From Silurus meridionalis (lineage: Eukaryota; Chordata; Actinopteri; Siluriformes; Siluridae), in assembly GCF_014805685.1 (NCBI RefSeq), contig NC_060892.1, forward strand, positions 13,224,990 through 13,288,989: DNA of 64,000 bases, in the 5' to 3' direction. Under the pieces are notes generated by a model. That model did no database searches. It was not told where the DNA came from and was given only the letters and a program-made list of their open reading frames with translations. Positions 11,031 through 24,278 of this stretch are shown in pieces. Position numbers and translations under genes: made by a program. Numbering within the stretch: position 1 is the first letter of the stretch; every line of letters begins with the position of its first letter.

Positions 11031-14000
11031 AAGGCAAAGCAATATGATTTAAAAAACTCACATCATAGTACATTTCTTTTAAAAAGAAAAAAAAAAAAAA
11101 AAAAGAGGATATGTATTACGATTGTAAAACTATATATTGCTAGCTTTATATGAAACAGTAATCCCTTATTGAGATTACTGTTCATACTGTAAAGCACAAA
11201 ATGTCCACAAAGTTTTGATTCCGCTTATACCACAGAAGCTTGAAAATACTAAAACTGTCAGGTAAATCAAAGACTGACATTATAGTAAAACTCCAACCAA
11301 AAATTCATCAACACCTTGTGACCAATAAGGACCAGGAGAACTGTGGTTTAAAATATATATATATATTGCCTGCCATGTTTTACAATTTTTATATTCAGTT
11401 AAGATAAAAACATTACCTTATGTTCTCTAGATTTTATAAAATCACACATCACATTATATAGAAACACAAAATAACCCAGAATCCAGAGCACATCAGTGTC
11501 CAGGGTTAAGATAAGAACAGAAGTTTAAGATGTGGCCAACAGACAAGAAGCAAAAGCCACCAGCGTCCTGTTTCTCAGCCTGGAACATGTTTTTGAACTC
11601 TCAATTGGACATGTTCACAAATACACATTTGGCTGAGCTGGCAAACATGTTAATCACATTTAAACCCAAGACCAACAACAAACAATTGTGAAGTCTTAGC
11701 AATGCTGATAAAGAGAATATGTCAAGTCCATTTGTGAAAACGCTTAGAAAGTTTACATACAAAACAGTCAAATATAATCTACCAACTCTGACATTCTTCC
11801 TTTTAAAGTATGTAAATGCAGATTTTAATTATATCTGGCATTATGATAGCATCTTCAATCCTACAGAGAAAACATTTTAAAGATCTGTCTAGTTTAATTC
11901 TAAGCAACAAAGCACTGCAAGCTGACTGAAGGATATAAATCATAAATATATATTTATATATAAATCACTAAATACGTCATCACTGTAGTATGTTGCTTGT
12001 ATTACTTCATATTTACTACATTCAAGTTCATTTTCAACATTTAAAAAAGACCAAATAGTAGAAGTGAAGAAGTTATTAATAAACTTCTCAATGCTATCAT
12101 CCTTCTGCTAACGTTAGCTAATGTTCTAGTGAACTGATTGCAGACTTCACATTTGTAGTGAGTGTTTTTTGTGTGTTCAAATTGAGTTGAGAATCAGGTG
12201 GTAATCAAAGCTAGATTTTATCAGTCAGTGTGGACACAAGAACCAAGAAAGATTTTATCATGGATTAGCATGAAGCATATAGCAAAATATTTTCACTTAT
12301 AGTTTGCCCCCTGAACTCTACTTACATGCTGTTTTGTCAATTTTGCCTCAGTGTCTTTATGTGGATTTCTTACAGAGAGCTCTCTAATAAAAACTAAAAC
12401 AAAAACAATAAAAATCTAAGTAATTCTAACAGATCGCTCCACCAATGACAAACCCTCATTATAAAATAGTCTCCATTACTTCAAGTATTTGTGTGCATCA
12501 TTTAATCTCTATGCATCAGAAGGATTAATGAGATACTAATGGTCCCTATTGATGTTCAGTAGGTACATCAATAGGAAAAAAAAAAAGGTACATCAAAAGT
12601 TGCAAAAAGTCTTCTGTTTGTGCTTATTAGTGTCAGATGTAAATTGCCACCAAGATAAAGCAACAAACTACCATTAGGGACCAACAGGGTCCATTACAGC
12701 TTCCATTAACACCAATAATTCCCATTATAACCATTAAAATCTTTATGGGTTTCTACCGTCTTTCACCCCCAGCAGACCTGCTACTGCAGCAGAAGTAAAG
12801 ATACTCTTCAGAGCCTACTTTTAGTAGTATAAAAAGGCAGCTGAATGCATGTTTCGTTAAAAAAAGAAATACAAAAGCTCATTTGTCAGTTATGGTTATA
12901 TATGGGAAAGTGGGGTTATTACTGGGCCATTGTTAGTCCACACTCCCCAACCTTCAGAGGAATGTAATTGGAAACAAATACATAACTTGGGTATGGAAAT
13001 TTTTGGATTTGCAATAGTAAATGTACCAACTGGATTGGACTAGTGGAAAAACCGCCTCAGTTTTCTATAGCCCCTGGAAAAAACACCTTTTTCCCCATTC
13101 ATCTAGCATCCTCTGTAGTATGCTGAGACAGCAGGAGGTTTTTTCGCACATTATATGTCTGGCATGGCTTGCAGTCTTCAGAGAAAATTATCACATGATG
13201 CTACGCACAAGACTGCTGAAAGCCTTGATTGCACAGCATTCGAAATGCATCTATTGAGTATGACAAGGAGAATGGAGGGAGGAAAAAGAAGTGTGGTGCC
13301 CCTACACAGCAAGACTGTGTCCAGGGGCGTTGTTTTCACAGCCCTTAACAAAGGGTGCATATAAATCATCTTTCTAAGACACCAAATATGACTGGCACTT
13401 TGATACAATGGCTATGATTAATTTGGTTTAGTCTAAAAAAGAAATGCATGAGCATGATCTACACACACTGCGAATGCTGGCTGGGAACCTGATGGGAGCC
13501 GAGCAGAGATGTATTTGGGGGAAGGGCGGAGAAGCAAACGTTTTGACAGCGCAGGATGAGGGAAGAAAGCACTATCAATTATTAATGTGAATCAACTGTG
13601 AAGAGAGATGGATCTAATGTGCTCCGATGGTAGAGCTGAGACTTAATAGCAAACCAAGATTGGATGGTCCGTCTTTATGTAAGGTGGCCTTTTCACGGCC
13701 ATGCGTCTCTGCAGTGCACTCATTTTTCATTCGCTGATTTTTTTTTTTTTTTACTGCTGATTTGTAACTGTTTTAAAGCAATACGAGATTGAGGTGGTAC
13801 ACCAGATGGAAGGCAGCTTGCTTTTTTCCTGTAAACACAAAGCATACAGAACCACATTTGGTAATTTCATCACACATTATGGTAAATGCCTGGAAAATAT
13901 TAGTCTGTTGGAGAATACTGACTTTTATGAACAAGAAGCTTCAGGTCTTGCTATGTGACAAAAACGAGATCAACAATGGCGCCATTGCAGCCAGACCAAT

Positions 14001-16799
14001 CCAACATCATGAGGTTTGGGCCGTGCGACACCAGATGATGAAGTGGTACAAAAACACAAGATGATAGATGCAAAGCAAAGCACTTAGCAAAGCAGAAAGG
14101 AGAACCAGGTAAAATATACGCTGTTCCTGATCCAGTCTACGACTTGATTCATGATGTACCAAATTGAATGCAAGCCCAGCAGGCAGTGGTTTCAGATGTG
14201 CCCCCTGGGACTTAAAGAACACATAAACGAACCTCAAATGAGTTCCCAATTGGTCATGCAGCATATTCCATCCCCCAGTCTCCTTCAGATGAACAGAACA
14301 CATCATCCCAACAATAAAACAAGCACTGATTGAAATTTTGCCCCAAAGGACACACTTTCTGATGTACCTCTGGGAAGTTCCAAGCACAGCACACGGCCAA
14401 AAAATCACTTAACTGCAATTAAACATACAACTATTAAATGAATGAACGATCAGTGACAAAACCACACACGGTTCTGTCCAGAAGAAATAAACGCGCCATG
14501 ATCTATTCTGATCAAAAGCCAAAGATGTATTCCTGGTTAAAGGAAAACTATGAAAACTCGACAATTACATTACGAATTTTTTTATCTCGTGTAATTCCAT
14601 TTCAAGAGCTGATAAATCTTAACTTGAATAAGATCAAGCACTCCTCAAATGGCTAAAATCCACTGTGCCTAATAGCAAGAACATTATTAAAATTACAGAA
14701 ATTATTGAGTCCAAAAACTATTCAGCATTAAAGCAATTCTTATAAGGAAGGGAAAAATGACAAGGGTATGCAGTTTCTTAGAATGAGTTAAAAAACACAG
14801 GCTTTCTTTCTCTAAGAGATGCTGATGATTGAACAAAAAAAAAATTTAAATCCTACCAAATACCTGAAAATGAGGCCAAACCAGGCATTACTACCTGAGG
14901 TAACCCTACGACTAGGTCAAATATAGGTTAATATATAAAAAACAATTCATAAAGGCCAAAACAAAACCAGAGAGACGAGTCTATGTGCTTCCTTTAAATC
15001 AACAATGAAACCCTGCCACTCTTCTTTTACAGTAATTTAATCTGCTGGTGGGGAAAAAAAGATCAACATCGAGTCCGCTGTTCACTCAACGGGACTTTGT
15101 TATTTTAGTCCCGAGACAGTCACCTCTTTGGCAAATGTCAGGCAAAGCCAGTGCATTGCTTCTGGTGCGCAAGTGCTCATTTCCTGCTGTTATTATCATT
15201 ACCACTAAACCCATTCATACTGGTTAAGAAGGAGTGGAAGGAAGCAGTATTTACACAGCGGCGAGAGACATGGGGCCATGGCTTACTAATGGCTTCCTGC
15301 ATTTCACACAGTTGTTTGCCTTTGGGAAATATTATCAATACAGTGGTGGCCAAAAACCACAATGAAAAAACGTCACCAAGTTCTAATTAAAAGTGATTGA
15401 AAGGGCTTCTGCTTTCTCTTTCCTAATACCCACTTTATAAAGACTGCACAGAAGATTAAGTCACCAAAACTGCTACTGAGTGTGAACATCAATAAGTTGT
15501 TAAATAATAAAAATAACACTATCTATATACATTCAATATAAGAAGAAAAGACAGGCTCCCTGAAATCCTGGAATGTAAAGATCATGGCATGAGACAGAAG
15601 ACCTGCAGTCTTTGTTTCATCAGAACATTCTACAGGAGTCAGATTGGACTCACTCACAGCCCTTGATCCCTGACCCCATTCACTATCCAACCTGGCTGAG
15701 AACCATTCGGGCATGGGCTAATATGCGTGACCCCCCTTAACCATATCCATGACTACCCATTTATTATTATTTATTATAGACTGGTTTTTAAATCACTGCA
15801 TTTTCTTTTACAATTCAAGACTCAAGGTAAAATCTATACCTGATCACAAAGCAGTGCCTTAACTTAATTCAGTCCTTGTTTTTCTATTAGGAAAAAAGGA
15901 AGCTTCTGCTCAGCTCCAGCACCAAAAGGTCGAATAAAATACTGACGGCATGATCCACAAGAGAAGAAAGGCAGAGAAAATGTAATGGAGCTGTGAAAAA
16001 AATGAATGCGAATGTATATATAAAATCAGCATTACAACCTCCTGATCTACTGTTGCTCAAAAAAAAAAAAAAAGTAGATGAAAACATCATCCATGACCTC
16101 GTACATATAAAAAAAAACCTCCTCTAAAGAATCTTAAAATTTGACATTATTTCGCCAATCGTAATAAAAACAACCCGAGAGAACATCATACATGCAAGAC
16201 ATTAAATCACATTTACTTATTCAATTATTCATGCTCACTCCAATTAATGTTTTAGCAATCCCAGGAAAATAATAAGAAGTGAACTTCAGGTGTCATTTTA
16301 TTCAGTCCATTCGTTCAGCATATTAAAAAGTATTCAGCACAGGCTTCAAGTAGATAAATTCTTGTGGCCGTCTCTCTTTCTAGAGAACTCATTAAACTTT
16401 TACACTTGCAGCTGGCTTCCCACCTTAATGGCATTTCGGCTCATCAAAAACATGTACCCCTGAGGTCCTGGGACATGTCCATGAGTCCAGTGCTGGAATG
16501 CCAAGTCCACTCTGCAGGTGTTCGTGCTGGCTTTGTCTCCTGCGTCCTAATTTTCCTGCGGCTCAAACCTAATCTACCACAGGTCAGGGGTCGAGGTTTG
16601 GAGGTCAGATGCCGAGGAGTGAGAGGGAGTATAGACAGCTGCTTTCCATCATGCCTTTGCTTATGCCCTAAAACCAAAGGAAACACTTTGGCTCTCATTG
16701 TGCATGCACAGCAGAAGTATGACCCGAGCCCACCACAGACATTAAACCAGGCCCCCGTGATGGTCCCATAAACACCAATGAATAATGACTTGGAACGCT
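11031..16799. other. No gene seen; presumed intron
   Basis: AT-rich sequence with A-runs (11085-11104, 16059-16073) and a short 8-bp stem hairpin near 11157-11184. The open frame of 133 codons at 14007-14408 (minus) and those at 16364-16857 lack recognisable motifs, splice sites or coding texture. Parts of 13440-13700 and 15020-15340 look complex enough to be conserved, but nothing specific can be claimed. Confidence 0.35.
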
Positions 16800-17160
16800 T
16801 TGAACAACGCGGGGTCACGTACGCGGTTGACGCACATCGATGAAAGACGTGCCGCATAAATGAATCGTGCGACTAAAAGTCACCAGGGCAAAAATAAACA
16901 AAACGGAGGGCGAATTCCATTATAATTTAATTTTCCTCTGTAAACCTTTTAGTGTTTGCATTTATCCCTAAGTAAGCACGGTGTGAGATGAGAAATTCCA
17001 TTACACGACAGCTGTGCATTTAAGAGGCTGTAATATGCAGTCCCCACACGCTCTCTGACTCCTATTAGCTCCATCAGGATCAGCACAGACTCGGGAGGAT
17101 CTCGCACACCTCCCAAACAGCTCTCTATCCACCTCAGCAATTTCAGGCTGCCAGTTCACC
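16800..17160. promoter_or_regulatory. Candidate conserved non-coding element
   Basis: Unique-looking, moderately GC-rich sequence with several CpGs near 16808-16875 and TAATTTAATT near 16923. It has no repeat similarity and no convincing open frame. Judged by texture only. Confidence 0.22.
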
Positions 17161-19584
17161 TTGGCTGTACCACATGGTGCGCTGGTTTCAAAAGGAAGGA
17201 CGTTCTAGAAGCGTGAGCAACCCACAGACTTGAGAATTCTTTCAGAAAGGTTCATTAGCCAAGATTATTTGAACACAGACCATCAAAAGGAATTGCAGAG
17301 CAGACCTTTTTCCTGTTGTTAAAATACCGTCTGCCTTACGAGCCCTGAGGGGAGTCACCTACAAAAAAATATCCTGGGTTTTATTTTTGTTTGTTTTTGT
17401 GTAAGTTATGGTCATGTTTACATTTCAAATACTTAATGAGTCTGTCAATTAAAAAACCTCTTCGATAGCCTTTATTCTTCGGGGTTCTTAGTTGTATGAT
17501 GGGAAGAGTCGACTGGTGAGTGAGAATTAATAACTAGTGACCAACATTTTTCATCTATTTTTTTTTTAAATTTGGATTGTGGGGTTTTTTTTTTTTCGGG
17601 GGGGCTTGGATTTAGATCAACCTTCATTTATATCAGTGTTTGAAGCAGTATGTTCCTGCCAGTTGGGGGAAAAAAAAAAATTTAATTCAAAAAGTTTAAT
17701 ATTTTGGTTAAATCCCAGTGTGCTACTTTGCCTCCTTGGATCCTATAAGTGAATAAGAGCAAAGTGTTTGCTTTTGGAGCCAGGCTGTACAGCGGACCCT
17801 TTCTGGACTTTTGAGATAAACCAGCTGCCAACCTCAGCACAGCGGAGATCTTCAGCACATCAGGAGGTGCCAAGAGCCACAGGCTGAGTTCTGGCAGGCT
17901 GGCAGAGTGCTTTAACCCACTCACAATTCTTCCTCAGTCATGGACCCCACACCCTACAGCACTAAGTGTTCTTTCCACTGTTCTAAAGGGTGGGCCACTG
18001 CAGCGCCTGTCAAAAGCTTCCCAACACTGTTGAATGGATACACTTAAGTCATTTTCAGTGATCTTAGGGCTCTGATTTGTTAAGCCTGTATACAGAACAG
18101 CTGCTTATTTTGCATGGTGTGGAACAGTAACAGCGATGCGTTATACGTACATCGCTTAACACATAAGCTATATCTACTTAGCCTTACTGATCTTTTTAAA
18201 TGAGCCAATTCAATATTTTAGACTAGCCAATTCTGTTTATATTATTTAAACAGGTGTATAAGCAATCTGTTTTAGATATTTTATGATTATAATTTTATGA
18301 TTATTATTTTTTTTAGCTCTGTAGGCAGTCATTTCCATCATCATAATATCTCTACTATGAAAATGATGAATGAAAATGATTGGCTTAATTTTCTATCATA
18401 TTCTTTCAAAAGTTCACATTCAAACAAATTTCACAGAACTTCTGAGAATACCAAATATGTTTTTTGAATTTTGAGGTTCATTTTATTTGTTGTTTTAAAA
18501 AAAGGTAAGGTGATATTTCTAACAATAGCAGTTAAATGACCTCAATTTCATAATTATACAATGCATTTAAGTTTACATCTTGAAAACCAGTTGCTGTCTT
18601 GGTAAGTGCAACAACTCCAAAAACAGACAAATCCTAGATTACGCAAAATCGTTATCATAAATCAGTAATTCTAAAAGAAAAAAACTGCACCCAAGAGTTA
18701 GCATTTTTGCATTTTGCTATGACCTATTTTGTTCATTGTCATTGTTTATTTGTATTTATTTCAGCTCTTTTCATTGACAATGAGGCTTTAAAGATTTTGG
18801 AATTATCTGGGAATTTGGCTGATATGTTGTGTGACTTTAATGCTAGCATCAACATGTTGCCGAAGCTCCTGACCCATCTAAGCCAATCTTGGAGAAACCA
18901 GCTTCGAAGCGTTCAATTACGGAACATGTCTTAGATGCAGAAAACAACCCAAAACTCTGAATCCATAAAATGTAGGTCATTTCTTTTGCCTCTAACATGA
19001 CAAGAACAACAGACTGAACACCCATGGGTGTGTCCAAAGATTAACTACAACTCGGAAAGCAGGTCAGAAACAAAATTCCGGTCCTCTTTTCAGGAGTGAT
19101 GATACACGAGAAGTGGAGTTTGGTGGAGGGGGGAGAACAATACTAATTAATCTGGTGCATTGCTACTAGTTGCCAGGCCTCCTTTGCATGGTGGAAAGAG
19201 ATAGGCAGCAAAGTATGCAAGTAAAATGGATCAGTGTTAAATAGATGCAAGCATTCTAAACCAGACCTCACAAACTGCTTTCATCTGGATGATCTGGGTT
19301 TATGTTTACTTTTGTTCTGGTTCATGTACAGCAAAATAATTATCGCCAACTGATAGTGGGTGTTCGCCTGACTGTCCTCTTAAAATCCGTAATGCAGATT
19401 CTTGGAATGTATCCAAAGAGACAGATAAAAACAAGATGCTCTGCTGAAGAGGATCTACATTGCCAGAAGGCATCGGGAAATCGAATTAGGGTGATTTACA
19501 GTTTGCCAGGTCCTTATTATTTACTTTAGAATTGAATGAGATTGGGCTCTCTGCCAAAAATAAATAAATAAGATAAACCCTCAC
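17161..19584. other. No gene seen; presumed intron
   Basis: AT-rich with homopolymer runs at 17555-17605 and 17671-17680. At 18750-18934 a pyrimidine-rich tract ending in CAG is followed by an open frame that could mimic an exon, but no motif was recognised and there is no donor before the stop. Confidence 0.35.
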
Positions 19585-19803
19585 AGTATTGTTGTCCTGG
19601 TCAAGGTATGTAACCCGGGAAGCGTAGTGTTGAAACTTTAACCTGCTCATCATGTTATTTGGCGTGTCACTGCACTGAAAAGACAGACAACATTTTATGG
19701 GTTCCCGAGAGCTTTGAAGTGCTTCCATCATATCCTCTGGTCCAATTTTAACTTTAAGGAAAGATTTGCTCAGCACCGTTTCATCATCTCCAGGGAAAAT
19801 TAC
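19585..19803 (-). CDS. Exon-like open frame of unknown protein
   Basis: On the minus strand a sequence ending TGCATTTAG (acceptor-like) is followed by exactly 219 nt, 73 codons with no stop, then GTGAGG (donor-like). Both borders fall between codons. The peptide begins VIFPGDDETVLSKSFLKVKI, continues through GPEDMMEALQSSREPIKC and ends near YASRVTYLDQDNNT. It is mixed and charged like a soluble domain, not low-complexity. I do not recognise the family. It lies on the same strand as the presumed 24279-24363 gene, but that exon ends after the first base of a codon, so the two cannot join directly in frame, and nothing here looks like the Ig domains expected after a neogenin signal peptide. It could be an exon of a gene nested in the intron, an old pseudogene piece, or chance. 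No neighbouring exon was found. Confidence 0.35.
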
Positions 19804-20274
19804 CTAAATGCAGTCAGGGCCAGGTTTTGCTCCACCAAGCAGGACTTTTCACAGCTCACAAGCACCATAATCTGTGCCAGCTGCTGAAAGCTGGCAGGGG
19901 ACATGGTGGTAGAGGTTCACCCTCTCAACAAGCCAAAGTGCTACAATTAACAGCCACAAGAAAGACCACTGATTTGTAGTTGTTGAAGATGGGGGAGGGG
20001 GTAACTATTAAACTACCACCCAATACTGAAAGGAGGCAAAACAACAACACAACCACTCACTTGCATTCTTAGTGTGCAAGCATTTGTTCTGAATTTTAAT
20101 GATACAAATTTTCCAACCATCAATTACACAGCGCAACTTATGCCAGTTGCCGAAGACACCAGAGATGATGCCAACATTTCTTTGCTGTCTATTAAAATTA
20201 TAATCATTATTTATTAAGCTGCCATTGAGCTTGTTCAAGCTGGAACCAAACTGGCATAGAAGAGACAGCTCATC
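19804..20274. other. No gene seen
   Basis: Non-repetitive sequence between the exon-like frame and a dispersed repeat. It includes a GC-balanced patch at 19860-19930 and only short unsupported open frames. Confidence 0.3.
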
Positions 20275-20610
20275 TTAAACATTTTCTTTATTCGTTTCAT
20301 TCTTTTATACATTTTCAATAACCACTTTATACCAATCAAGGTTGTGAGGAATCCAGAGCTCATCCCAGACACACTCGCCACGAAATAGGAATACACAATG
20401 GATGAGCCACTAGCCAATCACAAGGCACAACATACACGCTCAAGCATATCAACCACTGGTGTGATTTTGGAAGGTGTCAGGAAACCAGAGAACAGGGAGC
20501 AACCCCAGATAGACATCGAAAGAACATGCAAAACTCCACACAAACAGAAACCCAAGCTTAGACAGAGTATCTTAGAGCCACGAGGCAGCAACACTAGACC
20601 TTGCTTATTT
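20275..20610 (+). repeat. Dispersed repeat family D, copy 1
   Basis: Contains the landmarks AGAACATGCAAAACTCCACA (about 20521) and GAGGCAGCAACACTAGACC (about 20582). These match a very common fish repeat as remembered and are shared with 55530-55725 in this window. Class (retroposon or DNA element) is not certain. The copy is diverged and partly open by chance. Confidence 0.6.
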
Positions 20611-20974
20611 CAAAAGCTCTCAAATTTTACTATAAACCCAGATACTAACTCATACAGGAATGCTACTCACCAACCATGTGACCACCTGGGCTATTCTTTG
20701 CTGCACAATGACTTTATTCAAGAAAACTTGATAGCAGAATGGGTAAACATTCTAAAATGTAGGACTAAATCAAGGATAACTATGTTGAACAGCAATTGTA
20801 ATGAATGCATCCCAATAGAACATTTCCTAAGTAAAAAAAATAAATACAAATTTTAAAATGTTTTTTTTTGAGAGTTGTTTCTTCTTAAAAGCCATTAGCA
20901 GAGTCTTTGCAGTTAGAATGCGGAAGTTGACATAGTTGACCTATGCTTGAACCAAGAACTTCAGTAATCTCTTA

Positions 20975-21125
20975 ACAATACAGCAATGGAAGCTCAGTGC
21001 TTAAAATTCTGTGCTTGCAATGGAAAATGTGTAAGTTCAAACATAAGTGATCCACTACTAGGCCCTTGAGGGGCACCCCTAATGCTGAACTGCTTAGTTG
21101 TACAATTTGTATGCCAAAAGAATAC
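20975..21125 (+). repeat. Degenerate tRNA-type SINE
   Basis: GGAAGCTCAGTGCTTAAAAT near 20988 looks like a worn A-box region and AAGTTCAAAC near 21033 like a worn B box. They are followed by TAGGCCCTTGAG (21059) and CTGCTTAGTTGTACAA (21088), landmarks of widespread teleost tRNA-derived SINEs as remembered. No clean tail or target duplication was found, so it is old. Confidence 0.5.
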
Positions 21126-21439
21126 ATGTTAAAATAGAAATTCCCCATATGCAGTTTTAGCCTCTGCACAGATTTAGTTTTTTGTTTATCCATTAAGCTT
21201 CCTTGCTCAAGTAAAAGAGCACCAGTCTCTTGATACTTATACTTACCATGTCTCTGTTCCAATGCCAACCTTCACCCCACTTCACCCATCCCTTGACCCG
21301 ATTCAAACTAAGATGGACAGCTCTCGAGGTTAGAGAGCTGTAGTTGACCAGCACGTATCTCTTTTTCTCAAAAATGCGACATGGCTTCCTGCCAGTGAGT
21401 CCTACTGTCCATGGTGACAAATAATCACACACTGTCAAT

Positions 21440-22230
21440 CATGGCTCATTAAAAATTCTTTTTGCAAGCCCTCATTTGCATATTAGGCAATTAGCCAAAA
21501 GCCTATTGTCCATCTAAATTAATAAAGCAAACCGAAGGATGCATCTCTGCTGGGGGTTATTGTCTTGCCTTGAATCCAGAAATATTCACTTGCTGACAAG
21601 TCTAAATTTATTACGCTGATATTTGATCTGTTTTTATGACATTTGAAAACATACAGCTGGATCGGTTATCATGACGTATGATAATGATGGTAACGGCCCA
21701 TTACAGACTCTATTCAACAAAGAAGCCAAAGCAAAGCAAAATCAAGAAGAGAAAAATCATCCAGCACAAAACCTGATACATGCTGAACATCTACTCGACT
21801 AACAAAAACAAGCTCAGAGGGACACAAGAAAGGCATGTAGCAAACACTATTATCCTTCACTGCAATCAGCGCCAATTAAATACAAGTTAGCCTCATTTAA
21901 TTCTGTATCACAAAACAGACATTTACATATGCATAAAATGCATCAAATTCAAATATCATGCACATATTTTTATACAGCAGATATATAAATTATATCCGGT
22001 GCTACATATTACGACTGTGACTGAATCTGCAATAAATTGAAAACCCATTTTAAAGAGCTCATTTGCATTTCGTAGCCTTCTGCATAATCATTATAGCCGA
22101 TGGCTAATATTATAACACTAATAACAAGTGATATATGGTGCTTGCCTTACAGGAATATCATGAAAAATACCATCAGAAATGGCTGACATTGAAATAAGCC
22201 ACTACCGATGGTCTAGGATCCGTGGGGTGG
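21440..22230. promoter_or_regulatory. Candidate conserved non-coding cluster
   Basis: Nearly 800 bp of complex, non-repetitive sequence with two perfect octamers ATTTGCAT (21474-21481 and 22061-22068), several TAAT/ATTA words (AGGCAATTAG near 21485, CTAAATTAATAAAG near 21513) and CATGACGTATGATAATGATG near 21670. There is no coding potential. Octamers plus homeodomain words suggest a POU/homeobox-responsive enhancer, about 2-3 kb from the likely promoter. This is inference; conservation must be tested. Confidence 0.35.
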
Positions 22231-24035
22231 TTGGGGGGGGATGGGTCAACTGGTGGACTTCTGGATGCTGGCTGAAATTATTTCAGTTGACAGAACGTGT
22301 GTATATTAAAAAAATGACAGTCAGTCAGAAATTATAGTTTTCTAATCTTTTTCATTTTATTGACTACCTCTCATCAAATTAGAATACTAACAACATGACC
22401 AAAAAAAAAGTGTGAGAGAAATGTGTGTTTATCTTCAAATCCAAAACATGTCTGTTAAAGGGTAGCTCTAGCCAAAATTGAGACTCAGTCATGAATTTAT
22501 AGACTAATCAAACGGTTTTGCATTAATGGGTAACTTTAGTCATCATTCAAATATTTTTTTCTGACATTTGCATTAAAGAAATACAATATACAACCCGACC
22601 TTTATCTGTAGTATGCAACAGGAAAAACACGTTAAATCGCCATGTTTCCTATTAAGGCAAAATGTATTGCATATCATAGAAATGATGATGTGTAAGTAGA
22701 AGGTAAGACATTTATACGACATTTTTAAAGGAAGTGTTCTACAATCTGAGGGTTAAACCAATAAAACAGAATCCAAGTAGGATTTTCAATAAACAGTCAT
22801 AAAACACCAGCAAGACCTGCAAAACCAAGACCGTTTTTTCTTTCTTTACGGTCCAAAAACAAAAAGGACATAGCAGTGTCCAACCTGGGTCAACTATGTG
22901 CAACCTAACACTTTAAAAATACTTCTTATGGTTCACATTGGACCTCAAAGGCATGTTTCAAATAAACAGATATTTGCAGACAGGCACCCAACAGTTAGTA
23001 ATTTGAAACTTGCTGCTCGCACATGGATCCCTGGCCAATTCTCTGGAACCAATCAAAACTCCCAAAGGGACTCCCCGTTCCCCCTTAATCTCCCACTTTT
23101 ATTACTTCCCAGACACAGTCTACCCGTTCCACCCAGACCCCCCCCACCCCCAAACCTTCTCTTTTGTACTGATCTGCAGCAAAGCCCTGGATTTCTTTTA
23201 ACCACGGCACGGCGCTTCTAGTGCAGAAGAGCAGCTTTCATCAGCTCCTGAGCACAAAACGTCCCCGGACTGGATTCAGGGCCTCGTCTATCAGCCTCAC
23301 ACAAGGCATTTCGGATTATTCATCTTCTGCCAAGACTAGCAAACAGCCACACATCAGACGTGATATCAAAAACGCAACAGCCAAGAAGGTTGTTGGGGTT
23401 CTTTTTCCTCATGTAATTAACATTTTCAATTAGATGGAAAAAAAAAATGAGGAATTTTTTTTCTTTCAGAATCACATTAATCAACCACTGTAGGGAAAAG
23501 CTCTACGGCACAGTTTTCCTCAGGATGAACATGTGTTCTGTGTTTATCAAGGAGAGTTTTGTCATTCATAAGTAATCATCTCTTGCAGACAGACGTTTTA
23601 TCACGCATATATCTCATGTTTCATTGTTCTCTCTGACCAATCCACTGTACATGCATTCCTAATACATACACCAACACATTAAGGTTCCTTCATAAAATTA
23701 GAGTATAAACATGCTAGTCAATGTATCATGATATTAACAAAAGCCCTACAGTACTAGTTCACAGGTAAGCAGAAAGACTTTAATACCAATATTTCCTTTA
23801 TGAAAAATAACCTTGCTACTTCTCTACTAATATGAAAGAAGGACACGGATATTGAAAAATAACAGTTCGATTGTCTACCACTTAACGCATGTTAGTGAAT
23901 TAGGATTTAGTTTTTCTGATCAAATGGACCAATGATGTAGGATTAGATTAACACTTTTAAATGTGTATTGGTGCAAAACAAAAACTGCACAGAAGAAAAC
24001 TCACTTGTAATTCTTTGTCAACGTGCAAAAATAAT

Positions 24036-24064
24036 TAAATAATAATAATAATAATAATAATAAA
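24036..24064. repeat. (AAT)n microsatellite
   Basis: About nine AAT units, uninterrupted, ending in AAAAAC. Confidence 0.9.
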
Positions 24065-24272
24065 AACATTGCACGTGCAAGTTGCAACTTTAACAATGCA
24101 CGTGAAGCAATGAGCACTACATGGTAAAGGCTGTGAAAATCACAGCGCTGCTGTTTAGATTTTAGGCAGAGAGACAGACATTCCAGGACGCTTCGCATTT
24201 ACTAAGCTATGTTTTCAAACAAACAAAACCAAACCACCATATTTGCTCTCCAAACGCACGCATTGTCCACGT

Positions 24273-24278
24273 ACTTAC
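24273..24278 (-). other. Splice donor of the signal-peptide exon
   Basis: The minus strand reads AAAG then GTAAGT, a full consensus donor placed right after the predicted signal cleavage region. Confidence 0.75.

Larger units (their letters stand above)
22231..24278. other. No further exon seen; start of presumed intron 1
   Basis: Contains a run of eight G near 22233, a C-rich patch at 23070-23150 and otherwise AT-rich sequence. On the minus strand it begins with the splice donor GTAAGT (24278-24273) of the upstream coding exon. No other feature was recognised apart from the AAT microsatellite. Confidence 0.4.

Noticed and set aside
14007..14408. 133-codon minus-strand open frame
   Set aside because: Composition and order look random, no motif, no splice borders.
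16364..16857. Open frames of 135 and 137 codons on opposite strands
   Set aside because: Mutual shadows in a balanced-composition stretch; neither has a recognisable domain or exon borders.
18764..18934. Acceptor-like tract followed by a plus-strand frame (LFIDNEALKILELSG...)
   Set aside because: Ends in a stop without a donor and another frame over the same bases looks equally plausible; no family recognised.
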